From positions 186,001 through 250,000 of the forward strand of contig JAXMGT010000001.1 in assembly GCA_046347155.1 (NCBI GenBank): a stretch of 64,000 nt of DNA, in the 5' to 3' direction. Under the pieces are notes generated by a model. That model was not told the DNA's origin and did no database searches. It saw nothing but the letters and a program-made list of their open reading frames with translations. The translations under genes were made by a program, and so were the position numbers. Shown here one piece after another: positions 37,445-46,020 of this stretch (position 1 is the stretch's first letter; each line of letters begins with the position of its first letter). Source of the DNA: RPQJ01 sp046347155 (lineage in GTDB: Bacteria; Pseudomonadota; Gammaproteobacteria; Steroidobacterales; Steroidobacteraceae).

Positions 37445-38461
37445 TCAGCGGGCGTAGATATTGTCGAACATCGCCCCGTCGGCAAAGTAAGTCGCCTGGG
37501 CTTTCTGCCAGCCGCCGAAGTCGGCGATCGTGGCCATCGTCCCGATCTTGGGGAACACGTTCGCGTACTTCGCCGCGACCTCCGGGTTGCGCGGCCGGTA
37601 GTAGTGCTTCGCGATGATCTCCTGCGCAACCGGCGAGTACAGGTACTCGAGGTAGGCGCGGGCGACGTCGGTCGTGCCCTTGCGCAGCGCCACCTTGTCG
37701 ACGACGGCCACCGGCGGCTCGGCCAGGATGCTGACCGAGGGCACGACGATCTGGAACGCGTCCTTGTCGAGGTCGCGCGTGGCGAGGAACGCCTCGTTCT
37801 CCCAGGCGATCAGCACGTCGCCGATCCCGCGCTGGACGAACGTCGTCGTCGAACCACGCGCGCCGGTGTCGAGCACCGGCACGTTCCGGTACAGCTTGGT
37901 CAGGAACGCCTGCGCGGTCGCTGCGTTGCCGCCCGGCTGCTTCAGCGCCCAGGCCCAGGCCGCGAGGAAGTTCCAGCGCGCGCCGCCCGAGGTCTTCGGG
38001 TTCGGGGTCACGACCGACACGCCGGGCTTCACGAGGTCGCCCCAGTCCTTGATGCCCTTCGGATTGCCCTTGCGCACCAGGAACACGATCGTCGACGTGT
38101 ACGGCGAGCTGTTGTCCGGCAGGCGCGTCTGCCAGTTCGCCGGCAGCAGCTTGCCCTGCTGGGCGATCGCGTCGATGTCGTAGGCGAGCGCGAGCGTCAC
38201 GACGTCCGCGGGCAGGCCGTCGATCACCGTGCGGGCCTGCTTGCCGGAGCCGCCGTGCGACTGGCGGACCGTGACGTCCTTGCCGGTCTTCTGCTTCCAG
38301 TACTGGGCGAAGGCCTTGTTGTAGTCGTCGTAGAGCTCTCGCGTCGGGTCGTAGGACACGTTGAGCAGCGTGACGTCCGCACGGGCCGCCGTCGCGCCGA
38401 ACGCCACCACGGTTGCGAGCAGCGACGCCGCGATGCGGGGCCAGGGACCAGTCGTCTTCAT
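37445..38461 (-). CDS. sbp: Periplasmic sulfate-binding protein
   Basis: 338 residues, signal peptide ending in AARA. The mature N-terminus LLNVSYDPTRELY and the segments QSHGGSGKQARTV, SPYTSTIVFLVRKGNPKGI and NPKTSGGARWNFL are diagnostic for Sbp/CysP proteins. It captures sulfate or thiosulfate for CysATW, which is encoded ~5 kb away on the other strand. ATG 38461 has a GGGAG ribosome site and begins the signal peptide. The porin gene is 16 bp upstream in the same unit; a strong terminator follows. Confidence 0.95.
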   Translation of the reverse strand: MKTTGPWPRIAASLLATVVAFGATAARADVTLLNVSYDPTRELYDDYNKAFAQYWKQKTGKDVTVRQSHGGSGKQARTVIDGLPADVVTLALAYDIDAIAQQGKLLPANWQTRLPDNSSPYTSTIVFLVRKGNPKGIKDWGDLVKPGVSVVTPNPKTSGGARWNFLAAWAWALKQPGGNAATAQAFLTKLYRNVPVLDTGARGSTTTFVQRGIGDVLIAWENEAFLATRDLDKDAFQIVVPSVSILAEPPVAVVDKVALRKGTTDVARAYLEYLYSPVAQEIIAKHYYRPRNPEVAAKYANVFPKIGTMATIADFGGWQKAQATYFADGAMFDNIYAR

Positions 38462-38477
38462 CAGTCTCACTCCCGGG

Positions 38478-39938
38478 TCAGAAGCCAAGTGACATGCGCA
38501 GCAGGAACGCCTTCTCGTCCGTGCGGTCCTCGCCGCCGGGGGCGCCGCCGTCGAATCGGGTCTGCTCGTAGTCGAACACCCACTTCAGGTTCTGGTTCAG
38601 GTACCAGTTGAGCCCGACCGTCCAGGCCGCCGCCTTGCTCGCCCACTTGTTCGGGTCCGCGAACGAGTCCACCCCGCCGACGAACGCTTCGTTGTCCACG
38701 TTCAGGATATGGTACCGCGCCGCGAGTTCGAAGGCGCCCCAGGTGCCGTCCTGGATCGAAAAGACCGCGTTCGGCTTGAAGCCCTTGTAGGCCTGTTCCT
38801 CGCCGGTCAGGAACCAGTACGCGGCCACCTGCCAGGCGTAGTTGTCCATCGTGCCCTTGCGCACGCCGCCGGGCGTGAGCCGCGCGACGTCCTGGGAATC
38901 CCACGTGTACTCGCCCATGAGCCCGAACGGACCGGCGTAGTAGTAGAGCTGGGGCGCGTAGCGCACCCGAACCCCGTCGGCAATGGTCGCCGTCGCGTTG
39001 CCGGTCGTGCCGGTCCGGTACTGGAAGAACGTCGTGCCGCCCGAGGTCTTGAACGTCGGCAGCAGCGTCTGCGAGGTCGTGCCTTCCTGGTCCGTGTAGG
39101 TCGAGGCGAAGCCGACGCCGAGGCCGCGGAGCAGGAAGCTGTCGGCATTCGCGAACGGCTGCGTGAAGATGCGGCCGGCCCACTCCTTCGGGCTGTTCGG
39201 GTCGCTGTCCGCCGGCGAGAACGAGTCGCTGCTCGAGCCGTCGTTCGAGCCGTTCAGGTAGGCGAACTGATAGGCGATTGCATTGTCGAGCACGCCGCCG
39301 CCGACCATCAGGCCGATGTCGCGGTTCGGCGCGATCTGCGTCGGGAACGCGCGGGTCACGAACCGGATGTCGCTCGCGGACTGCAGTCGCTCGAGGCCGA
39401 CCGGCGACTTGAACTTGCCGGCCGTCAGCTGGAACTCGGGCAGGAATCGCGCCGTGACGTAGGCGTCCTGCACGATCGCCTTGCCCTGGCCGAAGTCGGC
39501 CATGATCCGGTAGTCGTAGATGCCGCCGACGGTGCCCTCGATGATCGGGCGCACCCGGTAGGGCTGCCAGGTGTCGGGCGCGTTGCCCGCGTAGTCGTCG
39601 GTCAGGAACCGGCCGTCCACCTGGATCAGGCCGCGCAGCTTCAGCGAATTGTTGCCGTCGGCGGAGGTGATCGAGAAGCCGCGATCGCTCGCCTTCACGA
39701 CGGGCGCGCTCGCGGCCACGGTGGCCGTGGCCTCGTCCTGGATCTCGAGCTTGCGCTCGAGCACCTTGATCTTCTGCTCCTGCGCCTCGAGGCGCTGCAT
39801 CAGTTCGGCGATCGTGGGCTGGGCGGCGGCGCCAGCGGTCGACGCGTCGGCGTCCGCTTCGGCGTGCGCGGCCCCTGCGGTGAGTGCGGCGGCGACCGCG
39901 AACGCAATCGCGCGCCGGGGGTGGTTCGGGCGGGTCAT
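38478..39938 (-). CDS. OprP/OprO-type outer membrane porin
   Basis: 486 residues. A signal peptide ends in GAAHA. A short coiled coil (ELMQRLEAQEQKIKVLERKLE) precedes a beta-barrel with the phosphate-selective porin O/P family pattern (LKLRGLIQVDGRF, FGQGKAIVQDAYV, KFKSPVGLERLQS) and a terminal Phe. Family members pass anions such as phosphate and pyrophosphate. Here, as first gene of a unit with the sulfate-binding protein, it probably admits sulfate. A GGAGAG ribosome site precedes the ATG, and a repeat-flanked promoter lies upstream. Confidence 0.92.
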   Translation of the reverse strand: MTRPNHPRRAIAFAVAAALTAGAAHAEADADASTAGAAAQPTIAELMQRLEAQEQKIKVLERKLEIQDEATATVAASAPVVKASDRGFSITSADGNNSLKLRGLIQVDGRFLTDDYAGNAPDTWQPYRVRPIIEGTVGGIYDYRIMADFGQGKAIVQDAYVTARFLPEFQLTAGKFKSPVGLERLQSASDIRFVTRAFPTQIAPNRDIGLMVGGGVLDNAIAYQFAYLNGSNDGSSSDSFSPADSDPNSPKEWAGRIFTQPFANADSFLLRGLGVGFASTYTDQEGTTSQTLLPTFKTSGGTTFFQYRTGTTGNATATIADGVRVRYAPQLYYYAGPFGLMGEYTWDSQDVARLTPGGVRKGTMDNYAWQVAAYWFLTGEEQAYKGFKPNAVFSIQDGTWGAFELAARYHILNVDNEAFVGGVDSFADPNKWASKAAAWTVGLNWYLNQNLKWVFDYEQTRFDGGAPGGEDRTDEKAFLLRMSLGF

Positions 39939-39972
39939 CGTGTCGCTCTCCAGGCGAGGTTTCTGGAGCGCA

Positions 39973-40028
39973 ACGCTAGTGAGGTACCGGTTACGGGGTC
40001 AGTCGCGGGTCGGTCACAAACCGGTCAC
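39973..40028 (-). promoter_or_regulatory. Porin/sbp promoter with GTRACC direct repeats
   Basis: Read on the minus strand: GTGACC (40028-40023), GTGACC (40017-40012), -35-like CTGACC (40002-39997), GTAACC (39994-39989), and a weaker -10 TAGCGT (39978-39973) after 18 bp. The spacing of all repeats and the -35 equals that in front of cysA; only the -10 differs. The upstream pair is 11 bp apart. Joint control by one OmpR-family activator is inferred. Confidence 0.68.
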
Positions 40029-40044
40029 CGGACCCCGCGATCCG

Positions 40045-40060
40045 GTCATGAGCTCATGAC
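40045..40060. promoter_or_regulatory. Perfect 16-bp palindrome
   Basis: GTCATGAGCTCATGAC reads the same on both strands. It sits between the porin promoter repeats and the end of the second ABC exporter gene, 17 bp upstream of the outermost GTGACC repeat. It could be an operator for the porin unit; with no loop and no T run it is unlikely to be a terminator. Confidence 0.4.
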
Positions 40061-40079
40061 ACCCGGGCTGGAACGCTTC

Positions 40080-41945
40080 TCAGCCGCTCGAGCGTCCGGC
40101 GGCCGCGGGCTCCTCGTCTTCGCCGTCGCCGAGGAACCCGCCGCTCTGGTGCTCCCAGAGCCGGGCGTAGACGCCGCCCAGCGCGAGCAGGCTCCGGTGG
40201 TCCCCCGCCTCGACGATGCGCCCGCGGTCCATCACGACGAGCCGGTCCATCGCGGCGATCGTCGAGAGCCGGTGTGCGATCGCGACGACGGTCTTGCCCT
40301 CCATCAGCCGGTAGAGGCTCTGCTGGATCACGGCCTCGACCTCGCTGTCGAGCGCGCTCGTCGCCTCGTCGAGGATCAGGATCGGCGCGTCCTTCAGCAT
40401 CACCCGCGCGATCGCGACGCGCTGGCGCTGGCCACCCGATAGCTTCACGCCGCGCTCGCCGACGTGCGCGTCGTAGCCCGTGCGGCCGCGCGCGTCGCGA
40501 AGCCCCTGGATGAACTCGTGCGCCTCGGCGCGCATCGCGGCCGAGATCACCTGGCCCTCGCCCGCGTCCGGGCGGCCGTAGACGATGTTGTCGCGCACCG
40601 AGCGGTGCAGCAGCGAAGTGTCCTGCGTGACCATGCCGACCTGCGCGCGCAGGCTGTCCTGGCGCACCGCGGCGATGTCCTGCCCGTCGATCAGGATCCG
40701 GCCGCCCTCGACGTCGTAGAACCTGAGCAGCAGGTTCACGATCGTGCTCTTGCCGGCGCCCGAGCGGCCGACGAGACCGATCTTCTCGCCGGGGCGGATC
40801 ACGAGCGAGAAGTCGTCGATCACGCGTCGCGGTCCGCCGTAGTGGAACTCGACGTGCTCGAAGCGGATCTCGCCGCGCGTCACCGCGAGGGGTACCGCGT
40901 CCGGGCGGTCGACGACCGCGTGGCGGCGCGACAGCGTCCGGATGCCGTCCTGCACCGTCCCGATGTTCTCGAACAGGCTGGCGAGTTCCCACATGATCCA
41001 GTGGGCGATGCCGTTCAGGCGCAATGCCATCGCCGTCGCGGCGGCCACCGCGCCGACGCCGACCTCGCCGGTCGTCCACAGCTGCAGCGCGAGGCCGGCG
41101 GTGCCGGCCACGAGCGCCATGCTCAGCACGTGGTTCACGATCTCGAAGCCGCTCACGAGCCGCATCTGCGCGTGCGCGGTCTTCATGAACTCCTGCATCG
41201 CCGAGCGCGCGTACCCGGCCTCGCGGTTCGCGTGCGAGAAGAGCTTCACGGTCGCGATGTTCGTGTAGGCGTCCGTGACGCGGCCGGTCATCAACGAGCG
41301 CGCGTCGGCCTGCGCCGCGCCGATCTTGCCGAGCCTCGGCACGAAGTAGGCGAGCGCCAGGCCGTAGAGCGCGACCCAGGCGAGGAACGGCGCGAGCAGC
41401 ACGAGGTCGAAATGGCCGACCACCGAGACCATCGTGACGAAGTAGATGACCGTGAACACCAGGATGTCCGCGACCGTGAACCACGTGTCCCGCACCGCGA
41501 GCGCCGTCTGCATCACCTTGGTCGCGACGCGGCCGGCGAACTCGTCCTGGTAGAAGCTCATGCTCTGGCCGAGCATCAGCCGGTGGAAGTTCCACCGGAG
41601 CCGCATCGGGAAGTTCGCCGCCAGCGTCTGGTGCTTCAGGATCGTCTGCAGCGCGACGAGCAGCACGCTGCCCGCGAGCACGCAGCCGAGGACGACCAGC
41701 GTCCCGCGCTCCTGCACCCACAGCGCCGACGGCTGCACCTCGGCGAGCCAGTCCACGATCCGGCCGAGCATCGCGAACAGCAGCGCCTCGAACGCGCCGA
41801 TCACGGCCGTGCAGGCGGTCATCAGTAAGAGGTACGGCCGGAGGCCCTGCGAGCAGGCCCACAGGAACGCGAAGAACCCGTCCGGCGGGGTGCGCGGCGG
41901 GCCGTCGGGGTAGGGCGTGACCAGGCTTTCGAACCAGCGGAACAC
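40080..41945 (-). CDS. ABC exporter, fused permease-ATPase (MsbA-like)
   Basis: 621 residues. The six-helix exporter domain (~35-330) contains the NFHRLMLGQSMSFYQDEFAG and KVMQTALAVRDTW coupling segments; it is followed by the ATPase: GRSGAGKST, KLSGGQRQR signature and ILILDEATSALDSE. It is a half transporter that should act as a dimer. By family it could move lipids, drugs or peptides. The substrate cannot be told from sequence, and it shows no close similarity to the exporter at 35.5-37.4 kb beyond the family. The extreme C-terminus is acidic and Ala-rich. Confidence 0.88.
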   Translation of the reverse strand: MFRWFESLVTPYPDGPPRTPPDGFFAFLWACSQGLRPYLLLMTACTAVIGAFEALLFAMLGRIVDWLAEVQPSALWVQERGTLVVLGCVLAGSVLLVALQTILKHQTLAANFPMRLRWNFHRLMLGQSMSFYQDEFAGRVATKVMQTALAVRDTWFTVADILVFTVIYFVTMVSVVGHFDLVLLAPFLAWVALYGLALAYFVPRLGKIGAAQADARSLMTGRVTDAYTNIATVKLFSHANREAGYARSAMQEFMKTAHAQMRLVSGFEIVNHVLSMALVAGTAGLALQLWTTGEVGVGAVAAATAMALRLNGIAHWIMWELASLFENIGTVQDGIRTLSRRHAVVDRPDAVPLAVTRGEIRFEHVEFHYGGPRRVIDDFSLVIRPGEKIGLVGRSGAGKSTIVNLLLRFYDVEGGRILIDGQDIAAVRQDSLRAQVGMVTQDTSLLHRSVRDNIVYGRPDAGEGQVISAAMRAEAHEFIQGLRDARGRTGYDAHVGERGVKLSGGQRQRVAIARVMLKDAPILILDEATSALDSEVEAVIQQSLYRLMEGKTVVAIAHRLSTIAAMDRLVVMDRGRIVEAGDHRSLLALGGVYARLWEHQSGGFLGDGEDEEPAAAGRSSG

Positions 41946-42013
41946 GGGCGTCGACCGGGTGCCAGGGGGGGCGACATCCTACCCGAAGCGGACCGTCCGG
42001 GCGGCCCGGGGAC

Positions 42014-42988
42014 TCACCGGACCGGCAATTCGAGTCCGTCGACCAGCGCGTCGACGTCGGCCTGCGTTGCGGCGCCCGCCGCGCGCTCGATCACGCGCCG
42101 GGTCAGGTGCGGGGCAAAGAGCTGCATGAAGTCGAGCTGGTACTTGCGGAGCAGCCCGCCGCGCCGGAAGCCGATCCAGGTCACGTGGGCCGGGAACAGG
42201 TGCGACGTGTCGATCCGGACGAGGTCCGAGTCCTCGGCCTCCTCGACGGCCATGCTCGCGACGATGCCGATGCCGAGACCGAGCCGGACGTAGGTCTTGA
42301 TCACGTCGGCGTCGCGCGCCGTCAGCACGACGTTCGGGACGAGCCCCTCCTTCGCGAAGATCTCGTGCAGCGACGACGGACCGCTGAAGCTGAACACGTA
42401 CGTGATGATCGGGTGCGCCGCGAGCTGCTTCAGCGTCGGCTTCTTCACCTTCGCGAGCGGGTGGCCCTTCGGCACGACGACGTGCCGGTGCCAGCGATAG
42501 CAGGGCAGCAGCGAATAGCCGTCGAACAGCGATTGCGAACCGGTGGCGATCGCGAAGTCGATCCGGTCGAGCGCCGCCATCTCGGCGATCTGCTCGGACG
42601 TTCCCTGGTGCAGGTGCAGCCGCACCTCCGGGTACTGGTCGCGGAACTGCTTGATCACGCCGGGCAGGACGTAGCGGGCCTGCGTGTGCGTGGTCGCGAT
42701 CGACAGCGAACCGCGCGCCTCGTCCTTGAACTCGTCGGACAGGCGCCTGATGTTCTGGACTTCGCGCAGGATGCGCACTGCGCGGTCGATCACCTGCTGG
42801 CCGGCCGGCGTGACCCGCGACAGGTTGCGGCCGTCGCGCACGAAGATCTGGAAGCCGAGTTCGTCCTCGAGCAGCTTGATCTGCTTCGACACCCCGGGTT
42901 GCGAGGTGTGCAGCTTCTCGGCGGCTGCGGTGATGTTGAGGCCCGACTGGGCCACCGCCGCCAGGTAACGCAACTGATGCAGTTTCAT
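42014..42988 (-). CDS. cysB: LysR-family sulfur regulator CysB
   Basis: 324 residues with N-terminal HTH (SQPGVSKQIKLLEDELGFQIF) and the CysB effector domain (ATTHTQARYVLPGVIKQF). CysB senses O-acetylserine/N-acetylserine and activates sulfate uptake and cysteine synthesis. It is divergent from the cysteine synthase gene across ~100 bp and lies next to the sulfate-uptake region, as expected. I could not identify CysB sites by eye. Confidence 0.95.
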   Translation of the reverse strand: MKLHQLRYLAAVAQSGLNITAAAEKLHTSQPGVSKQIKLLEDELGFQIFVRDGRNLSRVTPAGQQVIDRAVRILREVQNIRRLSDEFKDEARGSLSIATTHTQARYVLPGVIKQFRDQYPEVRLHLHQGTSEQIAEMAALDRIDFAIATGSQSLFDGYSLLPCYRWHRHVVVPKGHPLAKVKKPTLKQLAAHPIITYVFSFSGPSSLHEIFAKEGLVPNVVLTARDADVIKTYVRLGLGIGIVASMAVEEAEDSDLVRIDTSHLFPAHVTWIGFRRGGLLRKYQLDFMQLFAPHLTRRVIERAAGAATQADVDALVDGLELPVR

Positions 42989-43090
42989 GTGGACATTCTA
43001 GCGGGGAAGACTGTGCTCATGCCGCACGGTGAGGTCGCCCGGCCCGCCTGCCGGCTAGAATCCGGCGAGGCCAGTCCACACGGGGTTCCG

Positions 43091-44092
43091 ATGAGCATTC
43101 GAAACGGGTACGCCGGCACGGTCGGCCACACGCCGCTGATCCGGCTGCGCCGGGTGAGCGACGAGACGGGCTGCGAGGTGCTCGGCAAGGCCGAGTTCCT
43201 GAACCCCGGCGGCTCGGTGAAGGACCGCGCCGCGCTCGGCATCCTCGAGGACTTCGAGGCACGGGGGCTGCTCGGACCCGGCGGCACGGTCGTCGAGGGC
43301 ACGGCCGGCAACACCGGTATCGGGCTCGCGCACCTGTGCAACGCACGGGGCTACCGCTGTGTGATCGTGATGCCGGACAACCAGTCGCCCGAGAAAGCTG
43401 CGCTGCTCCGCACGCTCGGCGCCGAGGTGCAGGTCGTGAAGACCGTGCCCTATGCGAGCGACGAGCACTACCAGAAGCTCGCGCCGCGCGTCGCCGCGGC
43501 GATCGAGGGCGCGGTGTGCGGCAACCAGTTCGACAACACGGCGAACCGTGACGCGCACCACCGGACGACGGGCCCCGAGATCTGGCGGGACACCGGTGGC
43601 CGCATCGATGCCTTCGTATGCGCGACCGGCACCGGCGGCACGCTTGGCGGCGTCTCGCGCCATCTCAAGCAGCAGAAGCCAAGCGTGCGTATTGTGCTCG
43701 CCGACCCGATGGGCAGCGCGCTCTACCACTGGGTGAAGACCGGCACGCTCAAGTCCGAGGGCTCGAGCGCGGTCACCGAGGGGATCGGCATCGGGCGCGT
43801 GACGGCGAACCTCGAGGGTTCGCCGATCGACGACGCGGTGCGGGTCGAGGATCCCGCGATCGTCGAGACCGGTTACCGGCTGCTGCACGAGGAGGGCCTG
43901 TTCCTCGGCGGCACCAGCGCGACGAACGTCGCGGCGGCCGGGCAGGTGGCGCGCTCGCTCGGTCCCGGGCACACCATCGTCACGATCCTGTGCGATGGCG
44001 GCCACAAGTACCTGTCGCGATTCTGGAGCCGCGAGTACCTGCAGACCAAGGGGCTGCTCGTTCACGCCGGGCCGGCGCTCCCGGCGCACTGA
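43091..44092 (+). CDS. Cysteine synthase (PLP-dependent, CysK-like)
   Basis: 333 residues of the beta-family PLP fold. The Schiff-base lysine is in NPGGSVKDR, the phosphate-binding loop is GTGTGGTLGG, and the substrate loop is EGTAGNTGIG (CysK usually has TSGNTG). It joins O-acetylserine with sulfide to give cysteine. The EGTAGNTG variant is typical of the 'cysteine synthase 2' branch, so substrate range may differ from CysK. ATG 43091 was chosen by homology; the frame is open much further upstream inside the cysB antisense. Confidence 0.92.
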   Translation: MSIRNGYAGTVGHTPLIRLRRVSDETGCEVLGKAEFLNPGGSVKDRAALGILEDFEARGLLGPGGTVVEGTAGNTGIGLAHLCNARGYRCVIVMPDNQSPEKAALLRTLGAEVQVVKTVPYASDEHYQKLAPRVAAAIEGAVCGNQFDNTANRDAHHRTTGPEIWRDTGGRIDAFVCATGTGGTLGGVSRHLKQQKPSVRIVLADPMGSALYHWVKTGTLKSEGSSAVTEGIGIGRVTANLEGSPIDDAVRVEDPAIVETGYRLLHEEGLFLGGTSATNVAAAGQVARSLGPGHTIVTILCDGGHKYLSRFWSREYLQTKGLLVHAGPALPAH

Positions 44093-44156
44093 CCGCAGAC
44101 GCCGACCGGACCTGGCGCCGTCGCTGCAATGACTGCCGGACGTGATCGCGCCGGCT

Positions 44157-45179
44157 TCAGGATCGCGCGCCGCGGCGCGCAGCCGGGCGCACGGCGCCGT
44201 GCGGCCGGTAGAGCGCAACGACCCGGCGCGCTTCCCGCAGCAGCGTCGTCCGGAGCAGTGCCGGTCCGAGCACCTCGACCTCCGCACCGAGCCGCAGCAG
44301 TTGCCGGGCGGCTTCCTCCGGCGCCTCGACCGGCAGCTCCGCCTCGACCCAGCCGTCACGGCCACACGGCTGCGCGGTGGACTCGACGGCCTGCGCGGCG
44401 GCGCTCGCGACGGCCCGCAGGATCCTCCGGCCCTGTTCCGAGATGCGCACTCGGGCGCGCTGGCTCGCGAGCTGGGACTCGAAATCCAGGGACCACGATT
44501 CCCAGTAGGACGCGAGCTCGAACCGCGGCGGACGCCGGACGGACGCATCCAGCACCGTCAGTCGATCGATGCTGGCGACGCGATACGTCCTCACGCTTCC
44601 GCCGGCCCGCGCGACCAGGTACCAGAGGCCGCCCTTCTGCACGAGGCCGAGCGGCGACAGGCGACGGCGGACGCCACGACGCCAGCTCCGGTACGACACC
44701 TCGACCTGCCGGTCGCCCCACACGGCCGCGGCGAGTTCCCTAAGGCACGAGATGCGTTCGGCGCGCTGGTACCAGGGCACCGGGTCCACGTGGAATCGCT
44801 CCGCGATGCGAGCCGCGACCTGGCCCGAGGAGGCCGGGAGGCTGGCGAGCAGCTTCACCTGGGCCGCGGTCGCCTCGTTCGCGAGGCCGAGGTCGCGTGC
44901 CGCGTGCGCGAGCCCCGAAAGCGGCAGCGCGCGTGCTTCCGCGGGTGTCAACGACGTCAGTCGCGCCCGGTAGTGCTCGTGCAGGCGCACGCCACCGTTG
45001 CGCCCCGTCTCGCAATAGACCGGCACGCCCGCTGCGCTCAGCGCGTCCACGTCGCGGTGGACGGTCCGCACGGAGACGCCGAACTCGCGCGCGAGCGACG
45101 AGGCGCTCGCGCCGCCGCGCGCCTGCAGCAGGACCATCATCGACACCAGCCGTTCGGCCCGCACCCGTGCCCCCCGCAT
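44157..45179 (-). CDS. YafY-type HTH/WYL transcriptional regulator
   Basis: 340 residues. An N-terminal HTH_11 (SASSLAREFGVSVRTVHRDVDAL) is followed by a WYL ligand-binding domain (~145-230, with KGGLWYLVARAGG and RTYRVASIDRL). WYL domains bind small molecules or nucleic acid and act as repressors or activators. I placed the start at ATG 45179; an in-frame ATG at 45212 is possible but would lie within the palindromic operator. It is divergent from the secreted protein at 45278, the probable target. Confidence 0.87.
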   Translation of the reverse strand: MRGARVRAERLVSMMVLLQARGGASASSLAREFGVSVRTVHRDVDALSAAGVPVYCETGRNGGVRLHEHYRARLTSLTPAEARALPLSGLAHAARDLGLANEATAAQVKLLASLPASSGQVAARIAERFHVDPVPWYQRAERISCLRELAAAVWGDRQVEVSYRSWRRGVRRRLSPLGLVQKGGLWYLVARAGGSVRTYRVASIDRLTVLDASVRRPPRFELASYWESWSLDFESQLASQRARVRISEQGRRILRAVASAAAQAVESTAQPCGRDGWVEAELPVEAPEEAARQLLRLGAEVEVLGPALLRTTLLREARRVVALYRPHGAVRPAARRGARS

Positions 45180-45195
45180 GATGTTCCCGCAAATC

Positions 45196-45212
45196 ATGAC
45201 ATGGGTTGTCAT
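45196..45212. promoter_or_regulatory. Palindromic operator of the WYL regulator
   Basis: ATGACA, five bases, TGTCAT: a perfect 6-bp inverted repeat in the gap between the divergent regulator (start 45179) and the secreted protein (start 45278). TGACA-N5-TGTCA dyads are common next to YafY-type regulators. Binding here could control both promoters. Confidence 0.6.
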
Positions 45213-45277
45213 GGTTTGGGGCGCAGGCTGGGATCGCGCGTCCTGCGCCGTACCGATCCCCGAGGGAGCACATCGAC

Positions 45278-45916
45278 ATGGACAACCTTCGCAGACATCT
45301 CCTGGGCGCCGGCGCACTCGGCGCAGCAAGCCTGCTGTTCGAGCGCGGTGCGGAGGCGGGTGAGCCGCCGGATCCGACGCCCGTGGCGTCGGCCCCCGGC
45401 GCGTCCGCCGAGAGTGACTCGCTGGCGCCGGACCTGATTCCGCCGCTGCCCGCGAGCCCGCCGGTGGGCCGCCCGGGCGACTTCGATTTCCTGACCGGCG
45501 AATGGCGGATCCGCAACCGCTCGATCGTGAATGGCGAGTGGCTCGAGTATCCGGGCGAGGCCACGGTCCACCGGATCCTCGCCGGTGGCGGCAGCGTCGA
45601 GGAGCTGCGCATCCCGACGCGCGGATTCTCCGGGATGGGCCTCCGGCTGCTCGACGTCGAGCAGCGGGTCTGGTCGGACCACTGGGTCAACGCGCGCAGC
45701 GGTGTCGTGACCACGCCCGGCGAGACCGGCGGGTTCGTCGACGGCGTCGGCATCTTCAGTTCCACCTACGAAGAGGACGGGCGCGTGATGATTTCCGCGG
45801 GCATCTGGGACGCCATCACGCCCCGTTCGTGCCGCTGGCGGCAGGTCGTGTCGGACGACGGCGGCCGCACCTGGCGCCACAACTGGATCATGCGCTGGTC
45901 CCGCGCCGACGCATGA
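45278..45916 (+). CDS. Exported DUF1579-like protein
   Basis: 212 residues. An N-terminal RRHLLGAGALGAASLLF stretch looks like a Tat or Sec signal (twin Arg at 5-6), then a Pro/Ala-rich linker. The mature domain FDFLTGEWRIRNRS..., with repeated Trp and a beta-barrel pattern, is like DUF1579/lipocalin-type proteins. Function is unknown. ATG 45278 has a GAGGGAG ribosome site, unlike the earlier in-frame ATG. The palindrome at 45196 suggests control by the divergent WYL regulator. Confidence 0.7.
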   Translation: MDNLRRHLLGAGALGAASLLFERGAEAGEPPDPTPVASAPGASAESDSLAPDLIPPLPASPPVGRPGDFDFLTGEWRIRNRSIVNGEWLEYPGEATVHRILAGGGSVEELRIPTRGFSGMGLRLLDVEQRVWSDHWVNARSGVVTTPGETGGFVDGVGIFSSTYEEDGRVMISAGIWDAITPRSCRWRQVVSDDGGRTWRHNWIMRWSRADA

Positions 45917-46020
45917 ACGCTTCCCACCCGTCGCGCGGACGCCGGGCCGGATGAAACCCTGCACGACCGGGCAGCAACCAAAGGGCACAGGAGCCTCCCG
46001 GGTGCGCTGCGCGGCCGATC

